From the NCBI GenBank assembly GCA_020064725.1, contig JAGTWJ010000003.1, positions 1,798,001 through 1,862,000 on the forward strand: DNA of 64,000 nucleotides. Reading direction: 5' to 3'. Of the stretch, positions 24,146 through 35,908 are shown in pieces. The notes below the pieces were generated by a model. That model was not told where the DNA came from. It searched no databases and saw nothing but the letters and a program-made list of their open reading frames with translations. A program made the translations under genes and the position numbers. Every line of letters begins with the position of its first letter. The stretch's first letter is position 1. This stretch comes from Drechslerella dactyloides (taxonomy: Eukaryota; Ascomycota; Orbiliomycetes; Orbiliales; Orbiliaceae).

Positions 24146-25744
24146 CTGCTGACTTGATCGAGTGGTAGGGACAACTGTGGTTTGCCAGTTGAGAACCACC
24201 TTTCTGATTGGGGTGATGACGGGCGGGTAGAACTGGGATTCTCATGTTTTTAGGTAAGTAGATATATGTAGAAGTCATCGGAAGCTCCCGCTTGTCCCAC
24301 CATGGCAGAAAATCATATGTATGTTCGTTGTCTCGGTATAAGTCGGAGGAGTATTCAGAGAGAGCTTTTACTTTTGTTCTATGGTTGTTGTCGACGAGGA
24401 AGGATTGTATGAATGAGGATAGTGTGTGAGATAGTGGTTTGTATTGCATTGATCTAGGCGCGTGTATTGCTACTATGTTATTATAGATGTCCTTTTATTA
24501 TCACGGACATCTTTAAACTTCTAGATCTGCTTTAAATTGTTGCATTCGGGCGCACCTTTGAGCAAGTAAGGCACCTCGAGATCTAAAATCAGGAGTGAAT
24601 TGAAATATAGCTTACATTTAGCATATATGCATATAGTCTAATTAGAATCTCTTATGGCGGGCCTTCCAAGATTGGCTGAGTACTTTGTGCCAGAGTCACT
24701 CGACAAAATCTCGCTGTCGGCTTGTATATACAATCGTGGGGAGTTGCCCTCTTGATTCTTCAATGTGGAATTGGGTGATTGATAAGAAGGTAGTCCTAAA
24801 TCGATAAAAAGGGGGGATAGACATATAGTATTTGCCGCACATACACCTTACTGGAAGCTCTGCAATAACAGAATTAATGGGTTTGAGCCAAACGGTCCCA
24901 CAGAACTCAGCGAGGGGACTTGAGCTTGCCAGTCTCGGATCGAAAACGAAGCACGTACGGGCTTCGTATGCGTATTTTGCGCGAATTCGCTGCAGCTGAC
25001 AGTGTCGACCCATATCCTTTGCTTTGCAGCTTACAACGTTGCAACTTGATAATTATTCTGCTCTTTGAATTTCTTGTGAGGGCCGCATGGATTCCATGCA
25101 AATAGCGGGTTGTTCATCGTATACGTGAAGCCTCGAAGGCCTTGAAGGTTACCACCACTTTTGATTTTATGAAACTGTAGATACAAAAGTGCAGCTCGGC
25201 GCCGTGCGCCGTGCGCCGCGCGCCGCAATGTCAGAAAAGCCTGCCCGCTTGGCGGGCCCGAGTCAGTGCCCTGCGTCTCATCCGATATTTCGAATCAGAT
25301 TTGCGAGAAGCATAACGTTATGGGCGCGTTTTGCCTAGCATGGATTTATTCAGCCATGATATCATGCGGATGCTGTGTAACGCAGTATTTCCAGCCGAAT
25401 ATTTTTTGGCGAGTGGCAGAAAGCAGAGGAAATCAGCCAAGCGATTTTAACCTCGGCTCTCCGCAAACCGTGTCCCCATTTAACTCATCCAGCGACAGCG
25501 AGAGGAGAGAGCACGATTTCTCCTGCTCTTGATCACATATTAGCTACCGTAAATCCGGTATATTGAGTCGTTCCAGGCAAGCGGAACAGGTCGAGCTTAC
25601 CAGATCTCTCGCTGTGCACCTGTTCCCGCGAATCCCGTTTGTGCATCCGCACTTGGCTTCGATTGCATCATCACGCCCGGGCGCCCCTGTCGCTGGCAGT
25701 CCGTCCAACGCAGGTCTACCCGACCACTCACCCGATTAATAACC
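24146..25744. other. intergenic region upstream of the GST-like gene
   Basis: No gene supported. It is AT-rich around 24470-24640. A GC-rich alternating GCGCC block lies at about 25196-25225. Confidence 0.45.
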
Positions 25745-27155
25745 ATGTCGGACAAGAACGAGTACATGTTGATTGGGGCGGACCAGTCCATGTTTACACA
25801 GAAGTATGTTCCTGTGCCGCCTCGCCATAATTCAACATCTTTGGTAGACATAAATAGCGTGCTAATGAATACGTGACGACTTACGAAAAGAGTCCGGGCA
25901 TATTTACGCAACAATTCCATTCCGTTCAAAGATGTGCTTTCCAACGTCAAGATATTCAAGACGGTCATCCTCCCGAACGCGCCATATCCACTCATTCCAG
26001 ATCTCCTGATCGTGGACAAGGAAACGAAGAAGTATAGCTTGATACAGGATAGCAAGAGCATCATTGATTTCTTGGAAAGTACACATGGGCTGCCACATGT
26101 CGCTGGCACAAAGCGTGCGTTTGCGGACATGCTACTCGAGATGATACTTGACGATTTCTTCTTCCTGCATGTCATGAATTGGAGGTATGGTCATAAGAAT
26201 CTACTTCATTGTAACTGAAAGTACGCTAACATGTTACACCTTGATTCTTTGCAGATGGGATCGCCCGTCACAGCAAAAGTATCTTGAATATACCTTTGGC
26301 GACAACAGTCAACCATACGAGATAGCCAAGAAAAACGGTGCCAGAGTACTCAACCTGATAGGCGGGCGCACGCCGTCTCTTGGTCTCACCCGTAGGACTG
26401 CCGAAGCTTTTAACGACCAGCTCGATACTTTCCTTGAACTCCTCACGCAGCACTTGGAAACGTATCAATTTATCTTGGGAAGTCAATTGAGTCGGGCCGA
26501 TTACTCAATTCACGGTCACTTCTCGGCTGGCCTATTCCGTGACCCAGCGCCGTACGAGTGGGCTGCGAGCAACTATCCCGTTGTGCTATCTTATGTGCGA
26601 CGAGTATCCGGCACTGCTGTCAGTTGGGGTAGCAAAGATGTTGTGCAGCTTGAGGCTACTAAGGATACCATAGTGACATGCGAGGACACAATGGGCAAGT
26701 GTCGAGGCGATAAAGAGCTCGAGACGAGCGATATGATACCGGAGACTACGACGAGGATGACAGCCCTGCTGTTACGAGACTACCTGTCTATCTTAGCACC
26801 CACAGTCAACATGACCATTGAATTTCTAAATAATCAAGCGGGGAAAGACGAGGTTATCATTCCAAGGGGATTCAAGGCTGACCAAATGTACGAATTCACT
26901 TTGCACACAAAAGACGGGAAGGAAATCAAGGAGAAAAGGATTGTAACTGCACATTGTGTGTGGATGCTGCAGAGAATCTTGGACGCAACATACCGCCCGG
27001 AGCAAAGAGGCGAGGTAGATAAGTGGTTGGCGGAGGTGGGGTATATGAATGAGTGGAAGAACATTGTGGCGGCGTGGGAGGCCAGTGGCTGGAGAATTGA
27101 TATGACTAGAAAGGGGACAGTTGCTAGTAGGAAGAGTAGTCTTTCCAGGCTCTAA
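25745..27155 (+). CDS. glutathione S-transferase-like protein
   Basis: Predicted 417 residues from three exons: 25745-25803, 25891-26184, 26255-27155. The splices join in phase 2 and give a continuous thioredoxin-like N-terminal domain: MLIGADQSMFTQKVRAYLR, then PFKDVLSN, and the cis-Pro/SNAIL region as LPNAPYPLIPDLLIVDKETKK followed by IQDSKSIIDFLE. A helical C-terminal domain follows (FILGSQLSRADYSIHGHF carries the family's conserved N-capping Asp). Family members conjugate glutathione to electrophiles or act as reductases. Residues beyond about 230 form an extension longer than a typical 220-residue GST, ending in a Lys/Arg/Ser-rich tail. Related fungal proteins of this size are uncharacterised. 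Substrate cannot be inferred from the neighbours. Confidence 0.82.
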
Positions 27156-28158
27156 AGTTGCAATATATGTCCAGATCGATTACTTTCGCATGGAGGCTGA
27201 TATTTAGCAGCTAGTTACTCTATCAGTCTCACGATGATTTGTCCAACAGAATTTCTGTCTTCTGTTGACCACTGCCAATTGTATCCAGTAAATAAGTACC
27301 TAGGTAGGTATATCGAATCTAAGTTCCGAATTTCAGGTTAAGAATCAGGCGTAAGCAAGTAAGTACTTACTCTCTGTCGGCTACTGGCGAATTCATAGAG
27401 CATAGACCCTCCAAATGAAGTCAAAATCTTTAAGGAATATTGGTCCTGATCTTCATGCGAAAGGGTAGCTAGCGCCTAACGAGCTTCATTACTGCCATGT
27501 GGGTTTATGGATTAATATTTGGGTGAGTTTATTCGTTAGCACTGTTTGGCTAAATTTAGCTGGTGGACCGAAATCCTAAGCCTTATCGATATCTACAAGT
27601 ACAGATAGTATGTGATGACTAAGGGCTGTACATAGCGCAGCCTATCGGCTTGGTCGATATACCGAATTCAAAGCTTTAGTCTAATCATATTTGATATTGC
27701 CACTCGCACTGCCGCCAGGCTGGAGTGCCGCAAGTATGCCGCGGCCAAAGTCAGCTTCCGTGTTGGGGTGAGATCACACAAGGATGACGTCACGATCATG
27801 AGATGCTGGTAGTGCCGTTTATCATTGAGCTAGCGCAGACCAATAACAAGATGCTCCAGACACAAAGACTTTAACGGGCGACAGTTCGCATAATTGAGAC
27901 GTCACGAGAACTTGGATGGCAGCGGATGGGTCTGACTTCTTGATGCAGCACTGCAGCACTGGTTGTGGTAATGCTCAACCCGACTTCACCAACAACAACT
28001 TCAGGTTTTCACGGTTCTAAGACTGCTAAAATTTAGACGACGTGACAGCAACTCAACGATTATCGACAACATGGACGTTCAACTTCTTTGACTAGCGTCA
28101 GATATCACATTCCGGGCCTCTACCTTCCAGCATACTTATTTTTCGATACCTCATCATC
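27156..28158. other. intergenic region
   Basis: No gene seen. Short palindromic TACCTAGGTAGGTA-type and AAGTAAGTACTTACT motifs occur at about 27296-27310 and 27355-27372. The right part is the promoter region of the 804-residue membrane protein gene. Confidence 0.5.
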
Positions 28159-30573
28159 ATGGGGAGCGGTGCCGTGCGCCATTCTACACCCAGCTCCAGC
28201 ACTGACCCTAGGAAGGCCGGCCTCAAGACGCCTCTGTCAAGACGGAGGATATGTGGGAAGTCCTCTTCGAACGGCGGCGTACGCTGCCAGGCAGTACATG
28301 CCAAATCACCATTATCGAATGTTACAACAGTTCTAGGCCGCCGACTACTCGTTGACCCTATCAAGGCCTTCTTCGGTCTCTCGACGCCGTACTTCTTTCT
28401 CACCTTCTGCGCCTACACCCTCATAGCCTTCCCGGAGTGGTCGATACGATGGTGTCTCTCCGGCATTCCTTTGCTCTGCTTCCTCATCCTATTAGGCGCG
28501 GACAGATCCGACCTTCCGGACACTGCTCCTTCGCAGCGCGTACCGCACGTGGCCACCATTATATTCGTGCATCTAATTCTCTCGACATCATGGCTCGCAT
28601 ACTATCTCATGGCCGTCTTGACGTGGCCGCTCGTGGCCGTCCTGGCTGTTGCGAACTCAGTCGTCCTACAGGGCGTATTCCGTCACTCCATCAAACGAAT
28701 CGGCAGGGACTTACATTATTTCCAAGATAAAATTGCTTGCTTCGACTTACCAGCTCTTGATATCGACGTTCACGTCCTCGGAATGATGGTCATCGAAGGT
28801 GCAACATTCACACTCAGCACTTTGACTATCGAGGCACATAGCATCGAGGTCGCACTCAAGGTTGATGACGGGTTGGAAATCTGCTTTCGTACCGAGAAAG
28901 CGGTAGCAAGACTCGGCCGCGGCGTTGAAATTGGCGATGTCTACATCACTCTCAAGACAGAGATGGATACCGGACCGGGCAGCACGTTCGCCACGCGCCG
29001 TTGCAATACTGTCGACATGATGGGTAGCATCGGCCGCCAGCCGGAGCACTTGCATCCTCGCAGCCTCGGTGATGCCATAGAGCAGGTTAAAGACGTGACT
29101 GACACGCAGTTCCTCGACGAGGACGAAGATGCTGCTATACAGGCATATCAAAAGCGGGTTCAACATATCCACGATAACACGGCGATTCATACTGCGAGAA
29201 AGCGACTACTCTCTATCGCTAGCGAAAAGTACACCAGCTGCACTGCGAAAGAAAAGAAAGCAATGCTTGCCTCTGCACTCCAAACCGCCACATCAATCAC
29301 TCACCCACCAACCTGGTCCATCGCCGTCTCTCACTTGAAGGCGCGTACCCCGGCCTGGCTTCACGAATTCAACAACCGTTTTCCGATAGCTCAACGGACT
29401 ATGCTCAATATCATCGCCCACCTCCACCCTGTGAAATGCAACGCCGTGATCGGCAACGTCACCGGCCGTTTCGCATCCGGCATGCTTGAACGCGCCGTCT
29501 TCAAGCACTACAAAGCCGAGAATCGCGAGATCTCCAAACTAGCCTCCCGAGTACAAACTTGGCTGGAAACCGGCAACTTTGTCGTGCAGTTCAGCAAGAT
29601 CAACGGTGTAGCGCAGGTGCCCACAACTGTCACCTACGACATCGCCGCAGCAATCAAGACGTCCACCGTACAAGTTTTCAAGGTTCTCGTCGCCCCGGAG
29701 ACCACGGATCCGCTACTAGACGATGACGATGCTGTTAGTGTGGACTCGGCAGCTAGTAATGCATCGAGCCACAGCAACAAGTCAGGCGTTTCTGTCACCA
29801 TCAAGGATAAAGCCGGGATCAAATTGGAGGAGGATAAAGGCATCAGCGAAGTCGCCAGGATAAATGGCGTATCCAGTACGGTAGAAGTACCGAGTCTGCT
29901 ACTCCCGCATCATGAGTACCTGTTCCCTCCGCCGCCGGGCATGACCAAAGATGGCGGGAAGTCTTCTAGAGGCTTAGAAAAAGTTGCATCAGACGTACCC
30001 GTTCATTCGCATGAAGACGATAGACTCGAAGACGACGTCCTCCTCGACAACTTTGATGGCCGACAACCAGCTATGCTGCCGGCTGAACGGGACAAGGATC
30101 GCGACGAGGTGGTTGTTCTTGCAACCATACTCGCCAGCTTACCTGCCCAGTTCAACTCGACAATCCTCCACTTTGCAACCGCGTTGCTAAAAGCGAGCAA
30201 GTTGATCGAGATAGAGAAGGGTGTGAGTGGAGTCATCCCTAGCTTCACCTGCGAAGACGAAGATAGCGACACACAACTTGTGCGATCTCGCTCGCTCTCG
30301 CGAATGGGCAGTAAGCTATCTGCAACTATGAAGCGCACTGTGGCCGGTGCGGTAGACGACGCGTGGATCGCACGGTTGGTTGGCAAGCTGGTTGGCAAGG
30401 TGGAAGGGTTGAAGGGCGAGGTAGGATACAAGATGCCAATCAGCGTAGACCTACACCCACGGCGGAAGATTGGGCTCGGGCCCAAGGGAACAGCTGTGAA
30501 TTATGGACTATTTAGACGGGAGGAGGTGAGAGCCCTGTGGCCTGAGGGGAACCCGTATCGCAGAAATTGTTGA
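28159..30573 (+). CDS. large intronless fungal membrane protein, function unknown
   Basis: A single uninterrupted ATG-initiated frame of 804 codons. The first 65 residues are Ser/Arg-rich. Then come hydrophobic segments at about residues 73-90, 96-113 and a long one at about 128-168, suggesting three or four membrane passes. The remainder is soluble, with a beta-rich region just after the membrane part (FTLSTLTIEAHSIEVALKV, then VEIGDVYITLKTE). Those alternating strands recall the membrane-proximal start of lipid-transfer or Mdm31-like proteins, but this is only impression. Acidic and Ser-rich linkers occur near DPLLDDDDAVSVDSAASNAS. I do not recognise a named family; orthologous single-exon genes in related fungi would be expected. 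Confidence 0.72.
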   Translation: MGSGAVRHSTPSSSTDPRKAGLKTPLSRRRICGKSSSNGGVRCQAVHAKSPLSNVTTVLGRRLLVDPIKAFFGLSTPYFFLTFCAYTLIAFPEWSIRWCLSGIPLLCFLILLGADRSDLPDTAPSQRVPHVATIIFVHLILSTSWLAYYLMAVLTWPLVAVLAVANSVVLQGVFRHSIKRIGRDLHYFQDKIACFDLPALDIDVHVLGMMVIEGATFTLSTLTIEAHSIEVALKVDDGLEICFRTEKAVARLGRGVEIGDVYITLKTEMDTGPGSTFATRRCNTVDMMGSIGRQPEHLHPRSLGDAIEQVKDVTDTQFLDEDEDAAIQAYQKRVQHIHDNTAIHTARKRLLSIASEKYTSCTAKEKKAMLASALQTATSITHPPTWSIAVSHLKARTPAWLHEFNNRFPIAQRTMLNIIAHLHPVKCNAVIGNVTGRFASGMLERAVFKHYKAENREISKLASRVQTWLETGNFVVQFSKINGVAQVPTTVTYDIAAAIKTSTVQVFKVLVAPETTDPLLDDDDAVSVDSAASNASSHSNKSGVSVTIKDKAGIKLEEDKGISEVARINGVSSTVEVPSLLLPHHEYLFPPPPGMTKDGGKSSRGLEKVASDVPVHSHEDDRLEDDVLLDNFDGRQPAMLPAERDKDRDEVVVLATILASLPAQFNSTILHFATALLKASKLIEIEKGVSGVIPSFTCEDEDSDTQLVRSRSLSRMGSKLSATMKRTVAGAVDDAWIARLVGKLVGKVEGLKGEVGYKMPISVDLHPRRKIGLGPKGTAVNYGLFRREEVRALWPEGNPYRRNC

Positions 30574-31310
30574 TTTATAAGGTCAAGACTTGTGGTCGAC
30601 TGAAGAGTTTTGATGAGTCGGCGGTTACCAGGTATCATGCGTTCCTGTGTCTGGCATTTTGTGTTATGCATGCTCTTGAATTTTATACCGGTTATTGCTG
30701 TTATAAAAAGTTGGCGCAGTTTGGGTAGATTACAGCGTCTACATTCTGCATATGTGGGTTATGATTACACGATTTGTATACAACTAATCGCCGGAAGTAT
30801 AATTATATTAATTGCATCTACGAGAGAAATTGCATCTACGAAAGAGTTTACCTTGAATCTGTATATTCTAGGGATTAATGAGATCATGATCATTTAGGCA
30901 CGGCTAGATATATACTTAATTAAGTCTAAAATTTTTGGACAGAAACCATGACAGCACGTCAGGTTGCGTACTAGCGGTCGGTACCGCGAACCTGACGTCG
31001 AACGATTGCTCACGGAATAAAATGGAGACGGGAAGAGTAATCAATGTGAAGCTAATATATTGCTAGAAATCGACTGAGTGGTATCATAACAATCTCACAC
31101 CGGCATACATACGAAAGGGAGAAAAGAAAGAAAGGAAATAATGCCAAATGCGATCCGTTGTTTCCACTCCGGGATATCATGCGCTGTAAAGGTAGCAAAT
31201 GCCATAAAAGAAATTCAATCATAACTGGTATCACGCCGCTCAAATATGCAACTTTGCATCAGCACGACTCAAAAACCTCCACACGTCGAAATAACAACTC
31301 TACCACGTTG
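30574..31310. other. convergent intergenic region
   Basis: Lies between the 3' ends of the membrane protein gene and the ceramidase gene. No coding signal. It contains an imperfect direct duplication at about 30816-30846 (the string TTGCATCTACGA occurs twice). Confidence 0.5.
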
Positions 31311-33751
31311 CTAATACCGTCCTAAGCGCGGCAGCCGCCGTGCTGGCAACACCTCGAACTCTCGACTCGTCCCCGTGAACGCCGAAATCTTTCCCGTCAC
31401 AGGCTCCTTCGAGTCGCCATAATACTTTATTCGATACTTCCCGGGCTTCACATCTTTCGGTCCGTTCCCGATAATCCAGTCAATAGTCACACTACTCGTT
31501 CCCCAGAACCCATCGTCCCGGCGCCAGTTGTATATCAGATCCCAATCCTCGTCATTGCGGACCTCCGTCCACGTTCCGCCGGTCTTGAACTCGATTGCTG
31601 CGTAGGTTCCCTCGAGGCGGAGGTTGTTGCGCGGGTTCGCACCAATGAAGGTTGCGCTAGCGGTATCACCCTGGCGGTAGATAGCGGCTGCGTCGGCGGT
31701 GACGTCGCCGAAGTGCTTGAAGATGGGTGGGTTGTCGTATACAACACCCGTGATAAAAGAGAGGGAGCTACGAGAATTGTCTGGTGGCAACGGGCCAGTC
31801 TCGATACTCTTCGTGTTCTCGTCGCCGAGGAAGGGGAGATATTTGAGGGATAGCGAGATATGTGCGTTGAGAGTGTGGGGGCCGTAGAGCGTCGATGCAC
31901 CCTCATAGCGTTGGATACTGTACTCCTCCTCCGTGGAAATGTAGTGCGTATAAGAATTTGCAGGGCCGCCGAGGACGACGATTGGAGCAGTGTCTTTGGA
32001 AATGATGCTGCTAGACGCGGCAGACGCGACGGCAGCTTTCCAGCGTCGGCCGGACATCGTGGTTGCCTCACCTGGGGAGATGATTGCAATGAATTGACCA
32101 ACACGGAGTAGCTGGACGTCTACGATATTGGGTGTCCAATCGTAGGGGAAGTTCATCTCGCCGACGTCAAGAAGGATAGGCTTCGGCCATTGGCAGGCCT
32201 TTTGTTCCGGCCCAGCAGGCTTAAGAATGCCGGAGACGACTTTCCAGATGGGATTCGCATCCGGCTCGCCCGAGTCACTCTGAGTGAAATCGAATGCGCC
32301 GGGGCCATCAGATGTACCTGCTGCGAAGGAATAACCCAGCGCCGCATGGCAAGTGTGCACAATGTTCCCGTTAGGGAGCTGGAACTCGTACCCGGCCAGA
32401 TTGACGAATGTGTGGAAGGACTTGACAGAACCGCCAGTGATCGGGGTACCCGCGCCGCTGTCGAGAGAGTGGTAGAGATCGAGCGCGCCCTGCGCTTGCC
32501 GCCTCCCAATTTCATAGCAGCTTGACGCGCCGTTGTCTTTTACGCGGAAGGCAGGACCCCGGCCATGACAGGGCTGGCTTTTACCGCCGCACGTGCTTTT
32601 ATCACGCGTGCATTGTTGGCCGATATGATCTGCATCCTCGCACCAGGCACCCTCCACATTTGGCGTCGTGTCGCCGACGCTAGCTTGTGAGAAGCCGGCG
32701 ACGAATCCCGACGACTTGCTGCTGCCTTTGATGGAAGTTTCGAACAGATAGGCTGCCACGCCCTTGTTGTCTGCAGCAACAAGTGTGTTGTTCCCCAGCA
32801 TGGAGGTCCCGTGGACAGAGTACCACGTCAGCACGCCGATATGCTGTCTGTCCGAAGCCCGTGTGAAGCGGAGCATCGTGAGTGTGCGGTCGACGTCGGC
32901 ATCATATTTTGCGCGCTCCTCAGCAGGGTTGGCCTCATACGCAGTGGGACTGCGGTTGATGGCAGCACCCTGGATTTCCGTGGCTCCGGACGTGAGGTAA
33001 CCTTCGGCGAGAGATTCGTGAGCACGTTTGATGGAAAGAATAGTGCCGTCAACGATGGCTTGGTAGCTTTGCTTGTCGAAGCCCTTGCTGGTGACCTGTG
33101 GGAGAAGATAGTTCATGAAGCCACCAGGGCCAGCGTGAGAGTGAGTTCCGGTCAGGGCGACGTTATTTTGGTTGTACATGGCGTAGTTGGAGCCGAGGGC
33201 GGCCAGACCGGAGAGTACGCCATATCGGATGGCGGTGTCCCCGCACGCAGTATCGATGACCAAGTAAACAAAGCGATCGGTAGGATTCTTAACGCTGCCG
33301 ATGATGAAGGCGCGGGAGTACAGCCGTTGACGAAGACCGCTTCCAACCTGGCTGGCGTTCGCATATCCCATAAAATTGATTTCGACGACGGGACTGTAAA
33401 GAAACTGTGCATTAGTTTTGCGACGTCGGTATGGAATTTTATATTCAGGGGCACTTACCCCGTGATATCGGCCTTGCCAACGCCAAGGAGATACCTTCCC
33501 CCGGAAACCTGTTGTTTAGTAACACCAGTCTGAGTATCTCGAACAACCCGCGAGAAGAAACCTTGTGCCTGAGCATGGGGGATGGTGCTAACTGGAGGGC
33601 GGGACGTTTTGAAGCTCAAAACGTCCTGTTCAAACATTGGGCGCTGGCCTAGCCATGACACATGCCACAGAAGCAGTGTGGTGCCTAACAGGACCAGACA
33701 GCTCGCAGCCACAGCCCGCAGAGCAGCTGGCGAAGACGAGAATGTCTTCAT
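31311..33751 (-). CDS. neutral/alkaline ceramidase
   Basis: Predicted 791 residues from two exons, 33751-33459 and 33393-31311, with a 65-base intron (GTAAGT donor). The product would hydrolyse the amide bond of ceramide to sphingoid base and fatty acid. A hydrophobic segment at about residues 17-32 is a signal peptide or signal anchor, so the enzyme is secreted or luminal. Family marks: YLLGVGKADITGP with NFMGYA at the domain start, the zinc-site GTHSHAGPGG (His182, His184), WYSVHGTSM, FSQASVGDTTPN, and QRYEGASTLYGPHTL late in the catalytic domain, then an Ig-like C-terminal domain ending near REFEVLP. The hexapeptide that carries the nucleophilic serine in characterised members (GDVSPN in human) reads GDTTPN here, with Thr341. 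The length is usual for fungal members. Confidence 0.93.
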
Positions 33752-35820
33752 AGCTTTGGGAGTCTCGAGCTAGCGCTAGGCGTCTGGACTATCGATGAGA
33801 GTTCAGAGCTACAAGGCAGCAATGAGGACCGGGTGCGTGCTGTCTTCCAGGAGCAAAGGAGCAAGATCGATCAGCACTCTGGCTACAGCCCGCATTTATA
33901 TAGAAATCGTTGACGGAGTGTTGGACAAAGCCCCCGCATGCGCGTACGAGCTTGCCATATTTCGAGGATGTTTGGCAGGGGTTCTCTGGCGTACTTGGTA
34001 TCGACGATCTTCGCTTTCCCAGGCGAAATAGTGGAGCCACGGCGAGGTTGATTCTGTTGCTGCCCCATCAGGACATCGACAAGGGAGTAGTATGGCGATA
34101 GTTTTTTAGGCTCGACACGAATTCTATAATAGTAAATTAAATAGTAGTCTAAGGCCTCAGGTGTTCTTAGCGTTGTTGCCGGCAAGAGCAGCTGCGACCT
34201 ATCCGGTTCGTTACGGTGCATATTTTGAGACCACTTGCGATAATATCTAACTTGCTCTCGTGGCAAGCGAGTCAGTTCATTCGTTTGACTGCTGCATGGC
34301 TGTCGGTCATAGCCTCTTTTGACTGCTGGCGCCGTATCGACCCCGGAGACTAGTGTTTAATTGGAGGACTTGCCGTCGTGCGCAAACGTTAATTTTCCCC
34401 ACACCACGAGGTCACCACACCCTCGTCGCAGTTCGCGTGAGAGCCAATTCGGAATGCATGCATGACGTCGTGTTAGCTTGCAAATTTCCCCCAGAATTTG
34501 CTCAGCAAACGGGTTTTGGCTGCTGTCTGCCTGCAGGGACCGTTGGCAGTCTCCTTTTCTTGATTCCGGCCCGGTTTGCGCTCGTATCTGCCTGCGAATT
34601 GCCCGGATTTTAGGCCGCCGAGTCCAACGAGACGTGCAGCGGATTACACGATCAACGATGCACCGCAGAAAACGACGGTTCGGATGGTTTGCTGATCCGG
34701 AACGCAACTTAGGCCGCATCTGAGCGACCACCTGCATGACTGGCAGCATGCAGGGCTCCCAACTCGGCTGCCTTGATGAGCATGAAAGACGTCGCTCCTG
34801 TCATCGATTGATAACTAAGTCCATTTATGCAAGATCGTGAGCGACATTCCGTCTGAAGCAAAGACGATGAGATCTATGATGTTCAACATCCCCGCTTATC
34901 GACAGGCCTGCCAGGCAGCTAAGTTTACGACCATACCCGTGATAGTGCGTACGTACCACGGCGTTTGTTCGCCCTTGTCAAGGGTAACATTGCATTCCAA
35001 AAATCCAACAATCCAGCAGGACAGCGCCCCGTTCGTTTGCACCCTTGTCTTCCCGCTGGTATCGATAGCCTGACAGGTAGCCACCTGCCGTATCTAGGTT
35101 AGCTACTCGCTCACGGGGCGACTGGAGGCATCGGAACCACTTGCACCTGCTCGACCCGGCGAAGAAGTGCAGGTTCGCGTGATGTCGCTCGAAAGGTAGC
35201 GAGTGAGCGCCATGGCAAGCATTTGCTTGTAAGCAAATCGACTGGTCGACGAGACGTAGTGGCGATGCTAACCGCTTGCGTCCAGCCATTTCAACGTGGC
35301 TCTCGACGGAGCATATAAATCGGTTGCTCGAGGAATAAAGTTCGACAGGCTCGCTCGAAAGTAAGGACCGATAGTTCCGAAGAAGATGCGGGGCTCGCGA
35401 TCGCGGGGAAGAGCTGTCATGAAGCATGTTGTAGACGTCCAGGTTGTCCGCGGGCAGTGTGTTGTTGTGCGGCTCCTGGTGGCCTGGTCCCGTATCCGTA
35501 TACGCTGACGATAGCAGGGCTTGGACGCATACAATCGGATAAGATATGGCAACAATCAGGAGTACCGATTCGAATACAACCTAATTATAGCCGGGTTTGG
35601 TATTTTACGCTGCTTTGGACAAAGCCCTTATCGGCCTTGGCATACCATGCACGTATCGGCTATACGCACACCGAGTTATTCCCACAAATACTTCTCTCGT
35701 CCCGAGGGCTGAATTCTTGTTAGCCTGTTGTCCTCGGCTTCCTGGAGATGGAATTCGTGCGAGCTCAATCAAATTAGTGTTGCTGACTAGTAGCATACTC
35801 ATACGATGTCCGGCAGGTAG
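33752..35820. other. intergenic region upstream of the ceramidase
   Basis: The first few hundred bases are the ceramidase promoter. Beyond that there are overlapping ORFs on both strands (for example 35427-34978 minus, 149 codons) with no recognised domain. Confidence 0.45.
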
Positions 35821-35821
35821 C

Positions 35822-35908
35822 TACCAGTAGTAGTCTAGAAGCCAGACGGGTGTGAGTTCACTAAGAAACGTGCAGGCTTCCGTTTCGTGCTAGACTATAC
35901 CAGTAGTA
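35822..35908. mobile_element. candidate minute transposable element with flanking direct repeats
   Basis: The 11-base sequence TACCAGTAGTA occurs at 35822-35832 and again at 35898-35908. Between them sits a unit whose ends are inverted copies, AGTCTAG at 35832-35838 and CTAGACT at 35890-35896. The interior is copy A of a 59-base repeat found again at 63069-63127. Flanking direct repeats plus inverted ends are what an insertion of a very small non-autonomous element would leave. The inverted ends are only seven bases, so chance is possible. Confidence 0.4.
35831..35889 (+). repeat. 59-base dispersed structured repeat, copy A
   Basis: It matches 63069-63127 at 57 of 59 positions without gaps; both differences are T here for C there (35853 and 35862). 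The sequence can pair GAAGCC (35838-35843) with GGCTTC (35875-35880), enclosing a GGTG/CACT hairpin, or alternatively GAAACG (35865-35870) with CGTTTC (35881-35886). Confidence 0.85.

Noticed and set aside
32811..33533. 240-codon plus-strand ORF antisense to the ceramidase
   Set aside because: Arises from the codon bias of the clearly recognised ceramidase on the other strand.
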